Of a DNA stretch of 8,424 nucleotides, positions 1-6,277 are shown one piece after another. Numbering within the stretch: position 1 is the stretch's first letter; the number at the start of each line of letters is the position of its first letter. The notes beneath the pieces were generated by a model that saw nothing but the letters and a program-made list of their open reading frames with translations, was not told the origin of the DNA and ran no database searches. The DNA is from DTSX01 sp964008355 (GTDB lineage Bacteria; Pseudomonadota; Gammaproteobacteria; Steroidobacterales; UBA11654). The translations under genes were made by a program, and so were the position numbers. The stretch spans positions 1-8,424 of the forward strand of contig CAXGBD010000050.1 in assembly GCA_964008355.1 (NCBI GenBank), written 5' to 3'.

Positions 1-413
1 GCCATCGAAGATCTGTGAAACAAGTTCTGAAGCAAATTGGCGCAGATCATATTCCCGTCATTTATGTTTACAATAAAATCGATCTACTCAAACAAAAAGT
101 AAACATCATTGACAATGAAGTGCGTTGTGAAGTCTCAGCGGTAAGCGGAGAAGGGGTTGATAATTTATTAGATATTATCTCTAAACAGGTCAAACCAGAA
201 CCGGTCACAACGGTTTTACAAATACAATTACACCAATCAAGAGAAAGAGCACTGATTTATTCTCATTCTAATGTTCTTGATGAGTGTTTTACCGATAAAA
301 ATACTTTAGAATTAAAAGTTGAAATTGATAAAAGAAAATTAGAACAGCTAAAAAAAAATATAAACATTCAGCTGATAGAAGGTAAACTAGCGAAAGGACA
401 GAGAAATAAATAA
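1..413 (+). CDS. hflX: GTPase HflX, C-terminal part (5' end outside window)
   Basis: Ribosome-associated GTPase of the Obg/HflX group, known in relatives to split stalled or heat-damaged 70S ribosomes. Only the last 137 or so codons are present. The frame is open from base 3 to the window edge, so the GTG at 15 is an internal valine codon, not a start. Visible are the G4 motif NKID (about 60 bases in), the G5-like segment SAVSGEG, and the short C-terminal domain beginning near SRERALIYSH, which aligns with the E. coli HflX tail. The N-terminal HflX domain and the G1-G3 motifs lie upstream of the window. hflK follows 16 bases after the TAA, which matches the usual hfq-hflX-hflK-hflC operon; hfq would be expected upstream but cannot be seen. 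Identification rests on the G4/G5 motifs plus context. Confidence 0.93.
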   Translation, partial: HRRSVKQVLKQIGADHIPVIYVYNKIDLLKQKVNIIDNEVRCEVSAVSGEGVDNLLDIISKQVKPEPVTTVLQIQLHQSRERALIYSHSNVLDECFTDKNTLELKVEIDKRKLEQLKKNINIQLIEGKLAKGQRNK

Positions 414-429
414 AGGAGTTTAAGCAGTT

Positions 430-1545
430 ATGGCATGGAACGATCAAGGCAATGGGAAATCTCCCTGGGATCCCAATAAAAATCAGCCACCAGATCTTGA
501 TCAGATCGTCGAGGAATGGCAAAAAAGATTCAATAAATTGTTTGGTATGAAATCAACCGGTTCAGGAAAAAAACCAAGAGGACTTCCAAAATCTATTATT
601 GTGATATTAATACTGTTTGTTTGGGTAATATCAGGCTTGTATCAAATCGATCAATCGGAACGAGGTGTTGTGCTTCGGTTTGGTGCATATAGCGAGACAA
701 CTATGCCTGGTTTAAGATGGCACATTCCATGGCCAATTGAAGGAGTTGAAGTTGTTAATGTTAATGTTGTTAATCGATTTAAACAGCAAACTACAATGTT
801 GACTTCCGATGAGAATATCATTGTTGTTGATTTAGTTGTGCAATATAGACAAGCTGACCCTACTGATTATCTTTTCAATGTTAGGGATGCAGATATAACG
901 CTTAGCGAAGTCAGCGAAAGTGCCATTCGGGAAGTTGCTGGTAAAAGTGATTTGGATTTTATCCTAACAGAAGGCAGGACAGAAATAGCTTTGTTAACTC
1001 AACAACTGATTCAACAAACAATTGATGAATATGGCACAGGGATAATCATTACAAAAGTAAACTTGCAGGATGCAAATTTTCCAATCCAGGTAGAAGATGC
1101 AGTTCAGGATGCGATCAAGGCAAGAGAAGATAAGGAAAGAGTAGCTTTTGAAGCAGAAGCCTATGCAAATGATATTGTTCCAAAATCCAGAGGTGAGGCA
1201 GCTAAAATGATCCAGGATGCGGAAGCTTATAGAGCCAGAGTTATTGCAGATGCAGAGGGTGAAGCAAGCCGTTTTTCTCAGCTATTAGCTGAATATCAAA
1301 AAGCTCCTGAAGTCACTAGAGAAAGACTCTATATAGAAGCCGTTGAGAGTGTCTACGGGAATTCAAATAAGGTATTGATGGATTCGGATGGGAGTGGAAA
1401 TTTAATTTATATACCGATAGATAAATTAATTGAGCAAAGCAAAAAGAAACAATCAACAAATTCTGAACAGGGATTCTCACCACAGAAGGATCCATCACAA
1501 ACAAACCAATCGTCCGATTTGCCAAGGATTAGGAGGGTAAGATAA
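430..1545 (+). CDS. hflK: FtsH protease regulator HflK (SPFH/band 7 protein)
   Basis: Membrane subunit that pairs with HflC; in E. coli the HflKC complex encloses and restrains the FtsH protease. The 371 residues show a Gly/Pro-rich cytoplasmic N-terminus with a PWDP segment (residues 12-15) and a single membrane span at about 54-70. The SPFH domain then opens with GVVLRFG (79-85) and PGLRWHIPWPIE (93-104). A long helical Ala/Glu-rich stretch follows (about 225-310), then a polar tail ending in a basic RIRRVR. The start at ATG 430 has a GGAG at 415-418, a slightly long spacing of 11 bases. The last codons contain AGGAGG, which serves as the ribosome binding site of hflC, so the two genes look translationally coupled and made in matched amounts. 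Length is a little below the roughly 400 residues of the E. coli protein. Confidence 0.96.
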   Translation: MAWNDQGNGKSPWDPNKNQPPDLDQIVEEWQKRFNKLFGMKSTGSGKKPRGLPKSIIVILILFVWVISGLYQIDQSERGVVLRFGAYSETTMPGLRWHIPWPIEGVEVVNVNVVNRFKQQTTMLTSDENIIVVDLVVQYRQADPTDYLFNVRDADITLSEVSESAIREVAGKSDLDFILTEGRTEIALLTQQLIQQTIDEYGTGIIITKVNLQDANFPIQVEDAVQDAIKAREDKERVAFEAEAYANDIVPKSRGEAAKMIQDAEAYRARVIADAEGEASRFSQLLAEYQKAPEVTRERLYIEAVESVYGNSNKVLMDSDGSGNLIYIPIDKLIEQSKKKQSTNSEQGFSPQKDPSQTNQSSDLPRIRRVR

Positions 1546-2408
1546 TGAGAAACATCCTAGTCGTTCTTTTGGTCGCTATTCTTCTAGTGATAAGCAACAG
1601 TATCTTCACTGTGGATGAGAGGGAAATGGCACTTAAATTTAGATTTGGTGAAGTTATTAGAGCTGATTATGAACCTGGCATACACTTTAAAGTACCCTTC
1701 GTAAATAACGTTGGAAAGTATTCCAAACAGATTCTAACCATCAACAATCCTCAAGAGTTGTTTTTGACCTTAGAGAAGAAAAATTTATTTGTAGACTTTT
1801 TTATTAAATGGAAAATCAACGACGTCCAGCAATACTACATTTCAACCGGTGGCGACGAGCTGGTGGCATCACAACGTCTATTGGAAACAGTCAAAGATGG
1901 AATCAGATCTGAATTTGCAAAACGAACTGTCATAGAAGTGGTTTCAGAAGAGAGAAGGAAAGTTATGTCTGAAATGCTTAATGCTGCAGCTTTAAATGCA
2001 ATAAATCTTGGGATAGAACTTGTCGATGTGAGAGTTAAAAGAGTTGAACTCTCAGATGAAGTTAGCGAATCAGTATACAACCGCATGAGACAAGAGCGAG
2101 CAAGGATTGCATCAGAATTGAGAGCCGAGGGTGCAGAAGCTGCTGCGATAATTAAAGCAGAAGCAGATAGAGAAGTGACCGTTATCATTGCCAATGCTTA
2201 CAGGGATTCTGAGAAGATCAAAGGTGATGGTGATGCTTCTTCTACTAACCTGTATGCAGAAGCATACACCCAGGATGAGGAATTTTATTCTTTTTACAGG
2301 AGTATGGAAGCCTACAAGAAATCAATTGGAACCGGCAATGATATCTTGGTACTGGATGGCGAAGGAGATTTTTTTAAATACCTGAAGCAATCAAAAACAT
2401 CTGAATAA
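1545..2408 (+). CDS. hflC: FtsH protease regulator HflC (SPFH/band 7 protein)
   Basis: Partner of HflK in the HflKC complex that surrounds FtsH in the inner membrane. The N-terminal membrane anchor is at about residues 3-20 and is followed directly by the SPFH domain: VDEREMALKFRFGEV (23-37) and PGIHFKVPF (44-52). The family signature VSESVYNRMRQERARIA (173-189) leads into an Ala/Glu-rich coiled region (190-240). The C-terminal block with DEEFYSFYRSMEAY (244-257) and GDFFKYLK (274-281) matches E. coli HflC. The length of 287 residues compares with 334 in E. coli; the shortfall is in the middle of the SPFH region, which is common in HflC proteins. The ATG overlaps the hflK TAA by one base (TAATG), with a strong AGGAGG at 1531-1536 ending eight bases before the start. 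That fixes the start and implies coupled translation. Confidence 0.96.
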   Translation: MRNILVVLLVAILLVISNSIFTVDEREMALKFRFGEVIRADYEPGIHFKVPFVNNVGKYSKQILTINNPQELFLTLEKKNLFVDFFIKWKINDVQQYYISTGGDELVASQRLLETVKDGIRSEFAKRTVIEVVSEERRKVMSEMLNAAALNAINLGIELVDVRVKRVELSDEVSESVYNRMRQERARIASELRAEGAEAAAIIKAEADREVTVIIANAYRDSEKIKGDGDASSTNLYAEAYTQDEEFYSFYRSMEAYKKSIGTGNDILVLDGEGDFFKYLKQSKTSE

Positions 2409-2423
2409 TCAGTAAAAAACCAA

Positions 2424-2609
2424 ATGGGATGGACAGAGGCGTTAATTGGATTGGCTTTTTTGCTAATACTCGAAGGCCTTCTCCCTTTTGTTTCTCCTAA
2501 ACTGTTTAAAAAAGCCATATTTGAAATTAAAGAACTTGGAGAAATGGCTATTCGGTTTATGGGGTTTATTTTTTTAATAACAGGAGCATTGATTTTATAT
2601 CTTTTATAA
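2424..2609 (+). CDS. yjeT: DUF2065 family small inner-membrane protein (YjeT-like)
   Basis: A 61-residue protein with two predicted membrane helices, at about residues 5-23 and 43-60. They are joined by a short polar segment containing PKLFKKAI. The EG-L-PF-SPK pattern at about residues 17-26 is typical of DUF2065, the family of E. coli YjeT. Family function is unknown to me; its usual position between hflC and purA suggests a link to the HflKC membrane complex, but that is inference. It starts 15 bases after hflC. No clear Shine-Dalgarno sequence precedes the ATG (only an A-rich stretch), so translation may depend on coupling from hflC. The next gene, purA, begins 14 bases after its TAA. Confidence 0.87.
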   Translation: MGWTEALIGLAFLLILEGLLPFVSPKLFKKAIFEIKELGEMAIRFMGFIFLITGALILYLL

Positions 2610-2612
2610 ATC

Positions 2613-2617
2613 AAGGA
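2613..2617 (+). promoter_or_regulatory. Ribosome binding site that supports the TTG start of purA
   Basis: AAGGA lies six bases before the TTG at 2624. It decides the start because an in-frame TAG sits at 2618-2620 just upstream, and no ATG or GTG occurs before the essential GDEGKGK motif. Confidence 0.8.
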
Positions 2618-2623
2618 TAGATC

Positions 2624-3916
2624 TTGGCAAACTCGATTATTGTAATAGGAGCTCAATGGGGAGATGAAGGCAAAGGTAAAATCATAGACCTGCTCACCAT
2701 TAAAAGCGATGCTGTAGTTAGATTTCAGGGTGGACATAACGCTGGTCATACCTTAGTTATTGAAGGCCATGAAACCATACTTCATTTGATACCTTCTGGA
2801 ATTTTTAATAACGCTGATTGTATTATTGCCAACGGGGTTGTATTACATCTCCCAACTTTATTTGATGAAATTGACTCACTTAAGAAAAAGGGAGTGGCAA
2901 TAGAGCAAAATCTACACATCAGTAATTTATGCCCTTTAATACTTCCCAGCCATATTGCTTTAGATGAGGCTAAAGAAAAAAATCTTGGATCTAAAGCTAT
3001 TGGAACTACAGGTCGAGGAATCGGACCAGCTTATGAAGACAAAATAGCCAGAAGAGCTATCCATTTAGTAGATCTTTTTCATCAGGAGTATTTTTTAGAA
3101 AAGCTTAAAGATCTGATGGAATTCCATAACTTTTTATTGGTTAATTTATATAAGACAAAACCAATCAATGTTCAATCAGTGGCAGACGAATGGTTATCGT
3201 ATGCAGAGCATGTACAACCATTTGTTACAGATACGACTCACTTATTGCATTCTATTAATAGTTCTGATTCGAACATCCTATTTGAAGGAGCTCAAGGAAC
3301 AATGTTGGATATTGATCATGGAACTTATCCTTTTGTTACTTCTTCAAATACTGTTGCAGGAGCAGCTTCAACAGGTACTGGACTTGGACCAAGTGACTTT
3401 AATCATGTCCTTGGCATTATAAAAGCCTATGCAACCAGAGTTGGTTCAGGACCATTCCCCTCGGAACTTTCTGATGAAAATGGTGAACATTTAGGTAGGG
3501 TAGGCGTTGAATTCGGAGCAACAACAGGAAGGGCAAGGAGATGTGGGTGGTTGGATGCTGTTGCCGTGAAAAAGGCTATCATAAACAACAGTATCTCGCA
3601 TTTATGTGTCACAAAATTAGATGTTCTTGATGGTTTAGAAGAAATATCAATTGCGGTTCAGTATGACTATAAAGGCAAAGTTTTTTCTTCTTTTCCATCA
3701 ATACCCAGCGAGGAGTTAAAGCACTGCAAACCAATTTATAAGAATTTTAAAGGTTGGAATCAATCCACTGCAGGCATTACAAAAATTGAAGACTTGCCTA
3801 GAGAAGCGCAACATTTTATTGACGCCATTGAATCTATTTTAGCTAAAAAAATTGTTTTAATTTCTACTGGTCCTGGTAGAGAAGATAATATTGTTATTGA
3901 AGATTTGTTTAACTAA
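2624..3916 (+). CDS. purA: Adenylosuccinate synthetase
   Basis: Cytosolic enzyme that joins IMP and aspartate using GTP, the first committed step from IMP to AMP. All hallmark motifs are present. QWGDEGKGK (11-19) carries the catalytic Asp14, and GGHNAGHT (36-43) carries catalytic His42; these correspond to Asp13 and His41 in E. coli numbering. GTTGRGIGPAYEDK (127-140) forms the IMP site and EGAQGTMLDID (221-231) follows. TGRARRCGW (301-309) holds the Arg residues that contact aspartate and IMP, TKLD (330-333) is the guanine-specificity motif, and GPGRED lies near the C-terminus. The 430 residues match the family. The start is TTG, forced by the upstream stop and the position of the first motif. 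hisZ, which precedes purA in some relatives, is not here; yjeT is. No convincing terminator is visible in the 35 bases before the tRNA gene. Confidence 0.98.
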   Translation: MANSIIVIGAQWGDEGKGKIIDLLTIKSDAVVRFQGGHNAGHTLVIEGHETILHLIPSGIFNNADCIIANGVVLHLPTLFDEIDSLKKKGVAIEQNLHISNLCPLILPSHIALDEAKEKNLGSKAIGTTGRGIGPAYEDKIARRAIHLVDLFHQEYFLEKLKDLMEFHNFLLVNLYKTKPINVQSVADEWLSYAEHVQPFVTDTTHLLHSINSSDSNILFEGAQGTMLDIDHGTYPFVTSSNTVAGAASTGTGLGPSDFNHVLGIIKAYATRVGSGPFPSELSDENGEHLGRVGVEFGATTGRARRCGWLDAVAVKKAIINNSISHLCVTKLDVLDGLEEISIAVQYDYKGKVFSSFPSIPSEELKHCKPIYKNFKGWNQSTAGITKIEDLPREAQHFIDAIESILAKKIVLISTGPGREDNIVIEDLFN

Positions 3917-3951
3917 ATCAATTTGGATTAATTTTTTGACATAATAGTCAT

Positions 3952-4038
<87 letters not shown>

Positions 4039-4044
4039 TAAAAG

Positions 4045-4052
4045 GATATAAT
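4045..4052. promoter_or_regulatory. Possible shared -10 region for rlmB (+) and tRNA-Leu (-)
   Basis: The + strand has a perfect TATAAT at 4047-4052, which would place an rlmB transcript start near 4059 and leave a leader of about 28 bases. On the minus strand the same bases read TATATC (4050 down to 4045), six bases before the tRNA, so a transcript could start at or next to the mature 5' end. The -35 matches are weak on both strands: for rlmB it falls inside the tRNA gene as TTCCGC at 4024-4029. This is a suggestion from position and hexamers only. Confidence 0.35.
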
Positions 4053-4086
4053 CAATAGTAAATGAAAAATTGAATAACAAAAATAA

Positions 4087-4827
4087 ATGAATGAAAAAAT
4101 ATATATTTATGGGATTAATGCCATCTCTGAGGTGCTTAATAATAAATCAGATCAATTGATTGAAGTTTTGTTGGATAACAATGTTTCTAATAATAGGATT
4201 TTAAAACTTATTGATATTATCCAAAAAAATTCAATTAATCTTAGAAGAATTTCAAAACAAGAGATTGAACAGATAACCGGAACATCAAAAAATCAAGGAA
4301 TTGCAGCAGCAATAAAGCGACCAGCAATTTTAGATTCAAAGTCGGCATTAAATTTTATAAAAACTATTCAAAATCCATTAATTCTGATTCTTGATGGATT
4401 GCAAGATCCTAGAAACGTTGGAGCGTGTATGAGAACCGCTAATGCATCAGGTGTCAATTTAATTGTTTTTCCAAGAAGCAGAAAAATAAAAATGACACCT
4501 ATTATCAGCAAAGTGTCTTCAGGAGCCTCAGCTTTAATACAAATTGCAGAAATTCCAAACCTAGTTAGATTTATAAAAGAACTAAAAAAAATAGGACTGT
4601 GGATTTGTGGAACCTCTGAAATTGCTGAAACAAAATATTGGGAGATAGATTATAACTTGCCACTCGCCGTTATTCTCGGATCAGAAGGCAAGGGCATGAG
4701 ACCTTTGACGATGAAGCATTGTGACTATTTAGTCTCTATACCAATGATTGGGGAAGTTAAAAGTTTGAATGTTTCAGTTGTTGCTGGAGTTGTTTTATAC
4801 GAAGCACTGCGTCAAAGATCATCATAA
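4087..4827 (+). CDS. rlmB: 23S rRNA (guanosine-2'-O)-methyltransferase RlmB
   Basis: SPOUT-family enzyme that in E. coli methylates the 2'-O of G2251 in the peptidyl-transferase P loop of 23S rRNA, using S-adenosylmethionine. The N-terminal substrate-binding domain begins with IYGINAISEVL (7-17) and contains GTSKNQGIAA (65-74). The catalytic domain has the three TrmH motifs: LDGLQDPRNVGACMRTANA (102-120, with Asn110 and Arg116), ILGSEGKGM (196-204, with Glu200), and IPMIGEVKSLNVSVVAGV (218-235). Its 246 residues match the family. No good Shine-Dalgarno sequence precedes the ATG; the upstream bases are A-rich. In many gammaproteobacteria rnr is directly upstream; here the tRNA-Leu gene is instead. 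The closely related TrmH family was considered, but the N-terminal domain and the location next to rpsF favour RlmB. Confidence 0.95.
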   Translation: MNEKIYIYGINAISEVLNNKSDQLIEVLLDNNVSNNRILKLIDIIQKNSINLRRISKQEIEQITGTSKNQGIAAAIKRPAILDSKSALNFIKTIQNPLILILDGLQDPRNVGACMRTANASGVNLIVFPRSRKIKMTPIISKVSSGASALIQIAEIPNLVRFIKELKKIGLWICGTSEIAETKYWEIDYNLPLAVILGSEGKGMRPLTMKHCDYLVSIPMIGEVKSLNVSVVAGVVLYEALRQRSS

Positions 4828-4831
4828 TGGT

Positions 4832-4860
4832 TTGAATATCTTTATTAATTAAAGTAGCAT
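4832..4860 (+). promoter_or_regulatory. Candidate sigma-70 promoter of the rpsF operon
   Basis: TTGAAT (4832-4837) and TAGCAT (4855-4860) are separated by exactly 17 bases and each matches four of six consensus positions. A start near 4867 would give a leader of about 80 bases carrying the hairpin described next. The spacer holds a short inverted repeat, CTTTA-TTAAT-TAAAG (4840-4854). A second -10-like TAGAAT at 4878-4883 lacks a matching -35. Confidence 0.45.
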
Positions 4861-4897
4861 CCTGCATTTATTAAGAATAGAATAGCTACCAATCAAC

Positions 4898-4933
4898 CTT
4901 GCTGCACTTGTTATATGATAAGGCAGCTCTAAG
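4898..4933 (+). promoter_or_regulatory. Leader hairpin just upstream of rpsF, candidate S6:S18 autoregulatory site
   Basis: GCTGC (4901-4905) pairs with GCAGC (4923-4927). CTTGT (4907-4911) pairs with ATAAG (4918-4922), leaving a bulged A at 4906 and a six-base loop. Three further pairs, CTT (4898-4900) with AAG (4931-4933), form beyond a three-base bulge TCT on the 3' side. The stem ends five bases before the AAGGAG ribosome binding site (4938-4943). There is no T-run, so it is not a rho-independent terminator. In other bacteria the rpsF leader contains an RNA that binds the S6:S18 complex through a bulged CCG. The place and asymmetric bulge fit, but the bulge here is TCT, so the assignment is tentative. 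Confidence 0.5.
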
Positions 4934-4947
4934 CCAAAAGGAGATTT

Positions 4948-5463
4948 ATGAGACATTATGAAGTAGTTCTTTTAGTGCATCCTGATCAGAGCGATCAATT
5001 GACCGATATGTTAAAACGCTATCAGGACATGGTGGAAAAAGACAGTGGAAAAGTCCATCGATTAGAGGATATAGGTCGTCTTCAATTGGCCTACAACATC
5101 CAAGATATGCATAAAGCACATTATGTGCTTATCAACATTGAATGTAGTGATAAGACCTTATCAGAGATTGAATCTTCATTTAAATTTAACGATTCAATCA
5201 TCAGACATTTGATTGTTCGAATGAACAAAGCTGAAACAGAGCCTTCGATATTATTTTCCGAAAATAATAAACAAGAAAAACAAAAAAAAGAAAAAGATAA
5301 AAAAATCATCGAGAGAAAGAATGAAAGCCCATTAATTGAAAAGAAGGTCGTTGAAGTAAAAAAAGATAAAGTGGTGGAAACTGAATCTGAAGTTGATCCA
5401 GGTGAAATAGAGACACAAGGGTCAGCAGAACAAAATGAGGATGTGTCAGATGAAAAGGGATAA
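4948..5463 (+). CDS. rpsF: 30S ribosomal protein S6 with long charged C-terminal extension
   Basis: S6 binds with S18 to the central domain of 16S rRNA in the small subunit. Residues 1 to about 101 are a normal S6: MRHYEVVLLVHPDQSDQ at the start, GKVHRLEDIGRLQLAY (34-49), KAHYVLINIE (56-65), and FKFNDSIIRHLIVRM (78-92), very close to E. coli. The remaining 70 residues are low complexity and charged: Lys/Glu-rich to about 146, then mainly acidic to the end (DVSDEKG). The total of 171 residues compares with about 130 in E. coli, whose S6 tail is modified by the glutamate ligase RimK. The ATG has AAGGAG at 4938-4943, four bases away. The tail-coding region has A-runs at 5282-5289 and 5299-5305. 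Its 3' end overlaps rpsR by 14 bases, and priB, found between these genes in enterics, is missing. Confidence 0.96.
   Translation: MRHYEVVLLVHPDQSDQLTDMLKRYQDMVEKDSGKVHRLEDIGRLQLAYNIQDMHKAHYVLINIECSDKTLSEIESSFKFNDSIIRHLIVRMNKAETEPSILFSENNKQEKQKKEKDKKIIERKNESPLIEKKVVEVKKDKVVETESEVDPGEIETQGSAEQNEDVSDEKG
5437..5441 (+). promoter_or_regulatory. Ribosome binding site that decides the rpsR start
   Basis: GAGGA inside the end of rpsF lies eight bases before ATG 5450 but overlaps the other upstream in-frame ATGs (5435 and 5441). It therefore favours 5450 as the rpsR start. Confidence 0.65.
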
Positions 5464-5719
5464 AAATAAAAATAAATTTAAAAGAAGAAGAAATCTCAAT
5501 CGGAACACAAATAGATACTGTAAGTTTACGGCAGAAAACGTTGATCAAATTGATTATAAGGACATTGCGACCTTAAAGAAATACATTAGTGAAACAGGAA
5601 AAATAATTCCAAGTCGAATTACTGGGACGAAAAATCGTTACCAGAAACAATTAGCTACCGCAATTAAACGTGCTAGATTCTTGGCACTGATACCTTATAC
5701 AGATCGGCACAATAGATAA
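5450..5719 (+). CDS. rpsR: 30S ribosomal protein S18
   Basis: S18 forms a dimer with S6 on the platform of the 30S subunit. From ATG 5450 the product is 89 residues. The conserved core runs from YCKFTAEN (23-30) through IDYKDIATLKKYISETGKI (34-52), PSRITGTKNRYQKQLA (54-69), AIKRARFLALIPYTDRH (71-87). It differs from E. coli S18 mainly by a lysine/arginine/asparagine-rich N-terminal arm about 12 residues longer. Two further in-frame ATGs at 5435 and 5441 would add five or three residues; 5450 is chosen because GAGGA at 5437-5441 is correctly spaced for it. The start lies inside rpsF and the overlap of 14 bases implies translational coupling, which suits proteins that bind one to one. Confidence 0.95.
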   Translation: MKRDKNKNKFKRRRNLNRNTNRYCKFTAENVDQIDYKDIATLKKYISETGKIIPSRITGTKNRYQKQLATAIKRARFLALIPYTDRHNR

Positions 5720-5737
5720 AAAAAATATGAGACGATA

Positions 5738-6277
5738 ATGGAAATTATTCTAAAGGAAGCAATAACAAATTTGGGTGAAATAGGTGATGTAGTCACTGTT
5801 AAACCTGGATATGCAAGAAATTATCTTGTTCCTTATGGGAAAGCTGCTTACGCGACGCCAGAAAATTTAAAAATATTGGAATATGACAAAGCAGAACTAG
5901 AGCGCAAACAACAAGAAGAAATAGAAAAAATTAAATTACGCTCTGTTGAATATGAAAATCTGACTATAGAAATACAAGCTAATGTTACAGAAGAAGGCAA
6001 CTTATACGGATCAATAGGAACTACAGATATCGTCAATGGTGCGAAAAATATAGGAAAGGAACTTGAAAGAAGTGAAATAAATCTCCCTGATGGACCTATT
6101 AAATCCATTGGCCAACACGAGGTCACATTAATTTTTCATCCTGAGATTCAGGTCCAAATCATAGTAAATGTTATAGGTGGAGAGGTTGCTATAAAAAATA
6201 CTTTGGATTTAGAAGAAGAAATCGATAGTATCAATGAGGAAGATCAAAAAGAAGAAATTATCGAAGAATTAGATTAA
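5738..6277 (+). CDS. rplI: 50S ribosomal protein L9 with acidic C-terminal tail
   Basis: L9 binds 23S rRNA near the L1 stalk and extends from the ribosome surface; it is linked to reading-frame fidelity. The N-terminal domain shows the family signature: NLGEIGDVVTVKPGYARNYL (11-30) then VPYGKA (31-36). The connecting helix is Lys/Glu-rich (about 43-75), and the C-terminal RNA-binding domain includes GNLYGSIGTTDI (87-98) and IGQHEVTLIFHPEI (124-137). Normal L9 would end near residue 148 (IVNVIGGE). This protein continues for about 31 mostly acidic residues, rich in Glu, Asp and Ile, to 179. Only a weak GAG (5729-5731) precedes the ATG, 18 bases after the rpsR stop. The stop codon directly abuts the dnaB start. 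Confidence 0.96.
   Translation: MEIILKEAITNLGEIGDVVTVKPGYARNYLVPYGKAAYATPENLKILEYDKAELERKQQEEIEKIKLRSVEYENLTIEIQANVTEEGNLYGSIGTTDIVNGAKNIGKELERSEINLPDGPIKSIGQHEVTLIFHPEIQVQIIVNVIGGEVAIKNTLDLEEEIDSINEEDQKEEIIEELD

Noticed and set aside
746..778. Short tandem GTTAAT-like repeats in hflK
   Set aside because: They encode the alternating Val/Asn beta strand of the SPFH domain (VEVVNVNVVN), which is expected protein sequence, not a DNA repeat element.
1835..2194. A 119-codon open frame on the minus strand inside hflC
   Set aside because: It lies entirely antisense to a well-conserved gene, has a Ser/Ala-rich composition produced by the complementary strand of hflC, and lacks a recognisable domain or ribosome binding site.
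2312..2749. A 145-codon open frame on the minus strand spanning the hflC end, yjeT and the purA start
   Set aside because: It crosses three convincing genes on the other strand and its translation shows no known motif; it is a by-product of TAA-poor complementary sequence.
3936..3941. Perfect TTGACA on the + strand just before the tRNA gene
   Set aside because: No -10-like hexamer lies 16-18 bases downstream: that region is the GC-rich 3' end of the tRNA gene. It is likely a chance match.
3916..3951. Possible purA terminator or tRNA terminator
   Set aside because: The + strand repeat AATC/GATT has only four weak pairs before a T-run, and the TGAC/GTCA repeat near 3937-3950 lacks a T-run on the minus strand. 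Neither is good enough to call.
5435..5449. Longer S18 starting at ATG 5435
   Set aside because: The best ribosome binding site (GAGGA, 5437-5441) overlaps this start and the one at 5441, and correctly serves ATG 5450.
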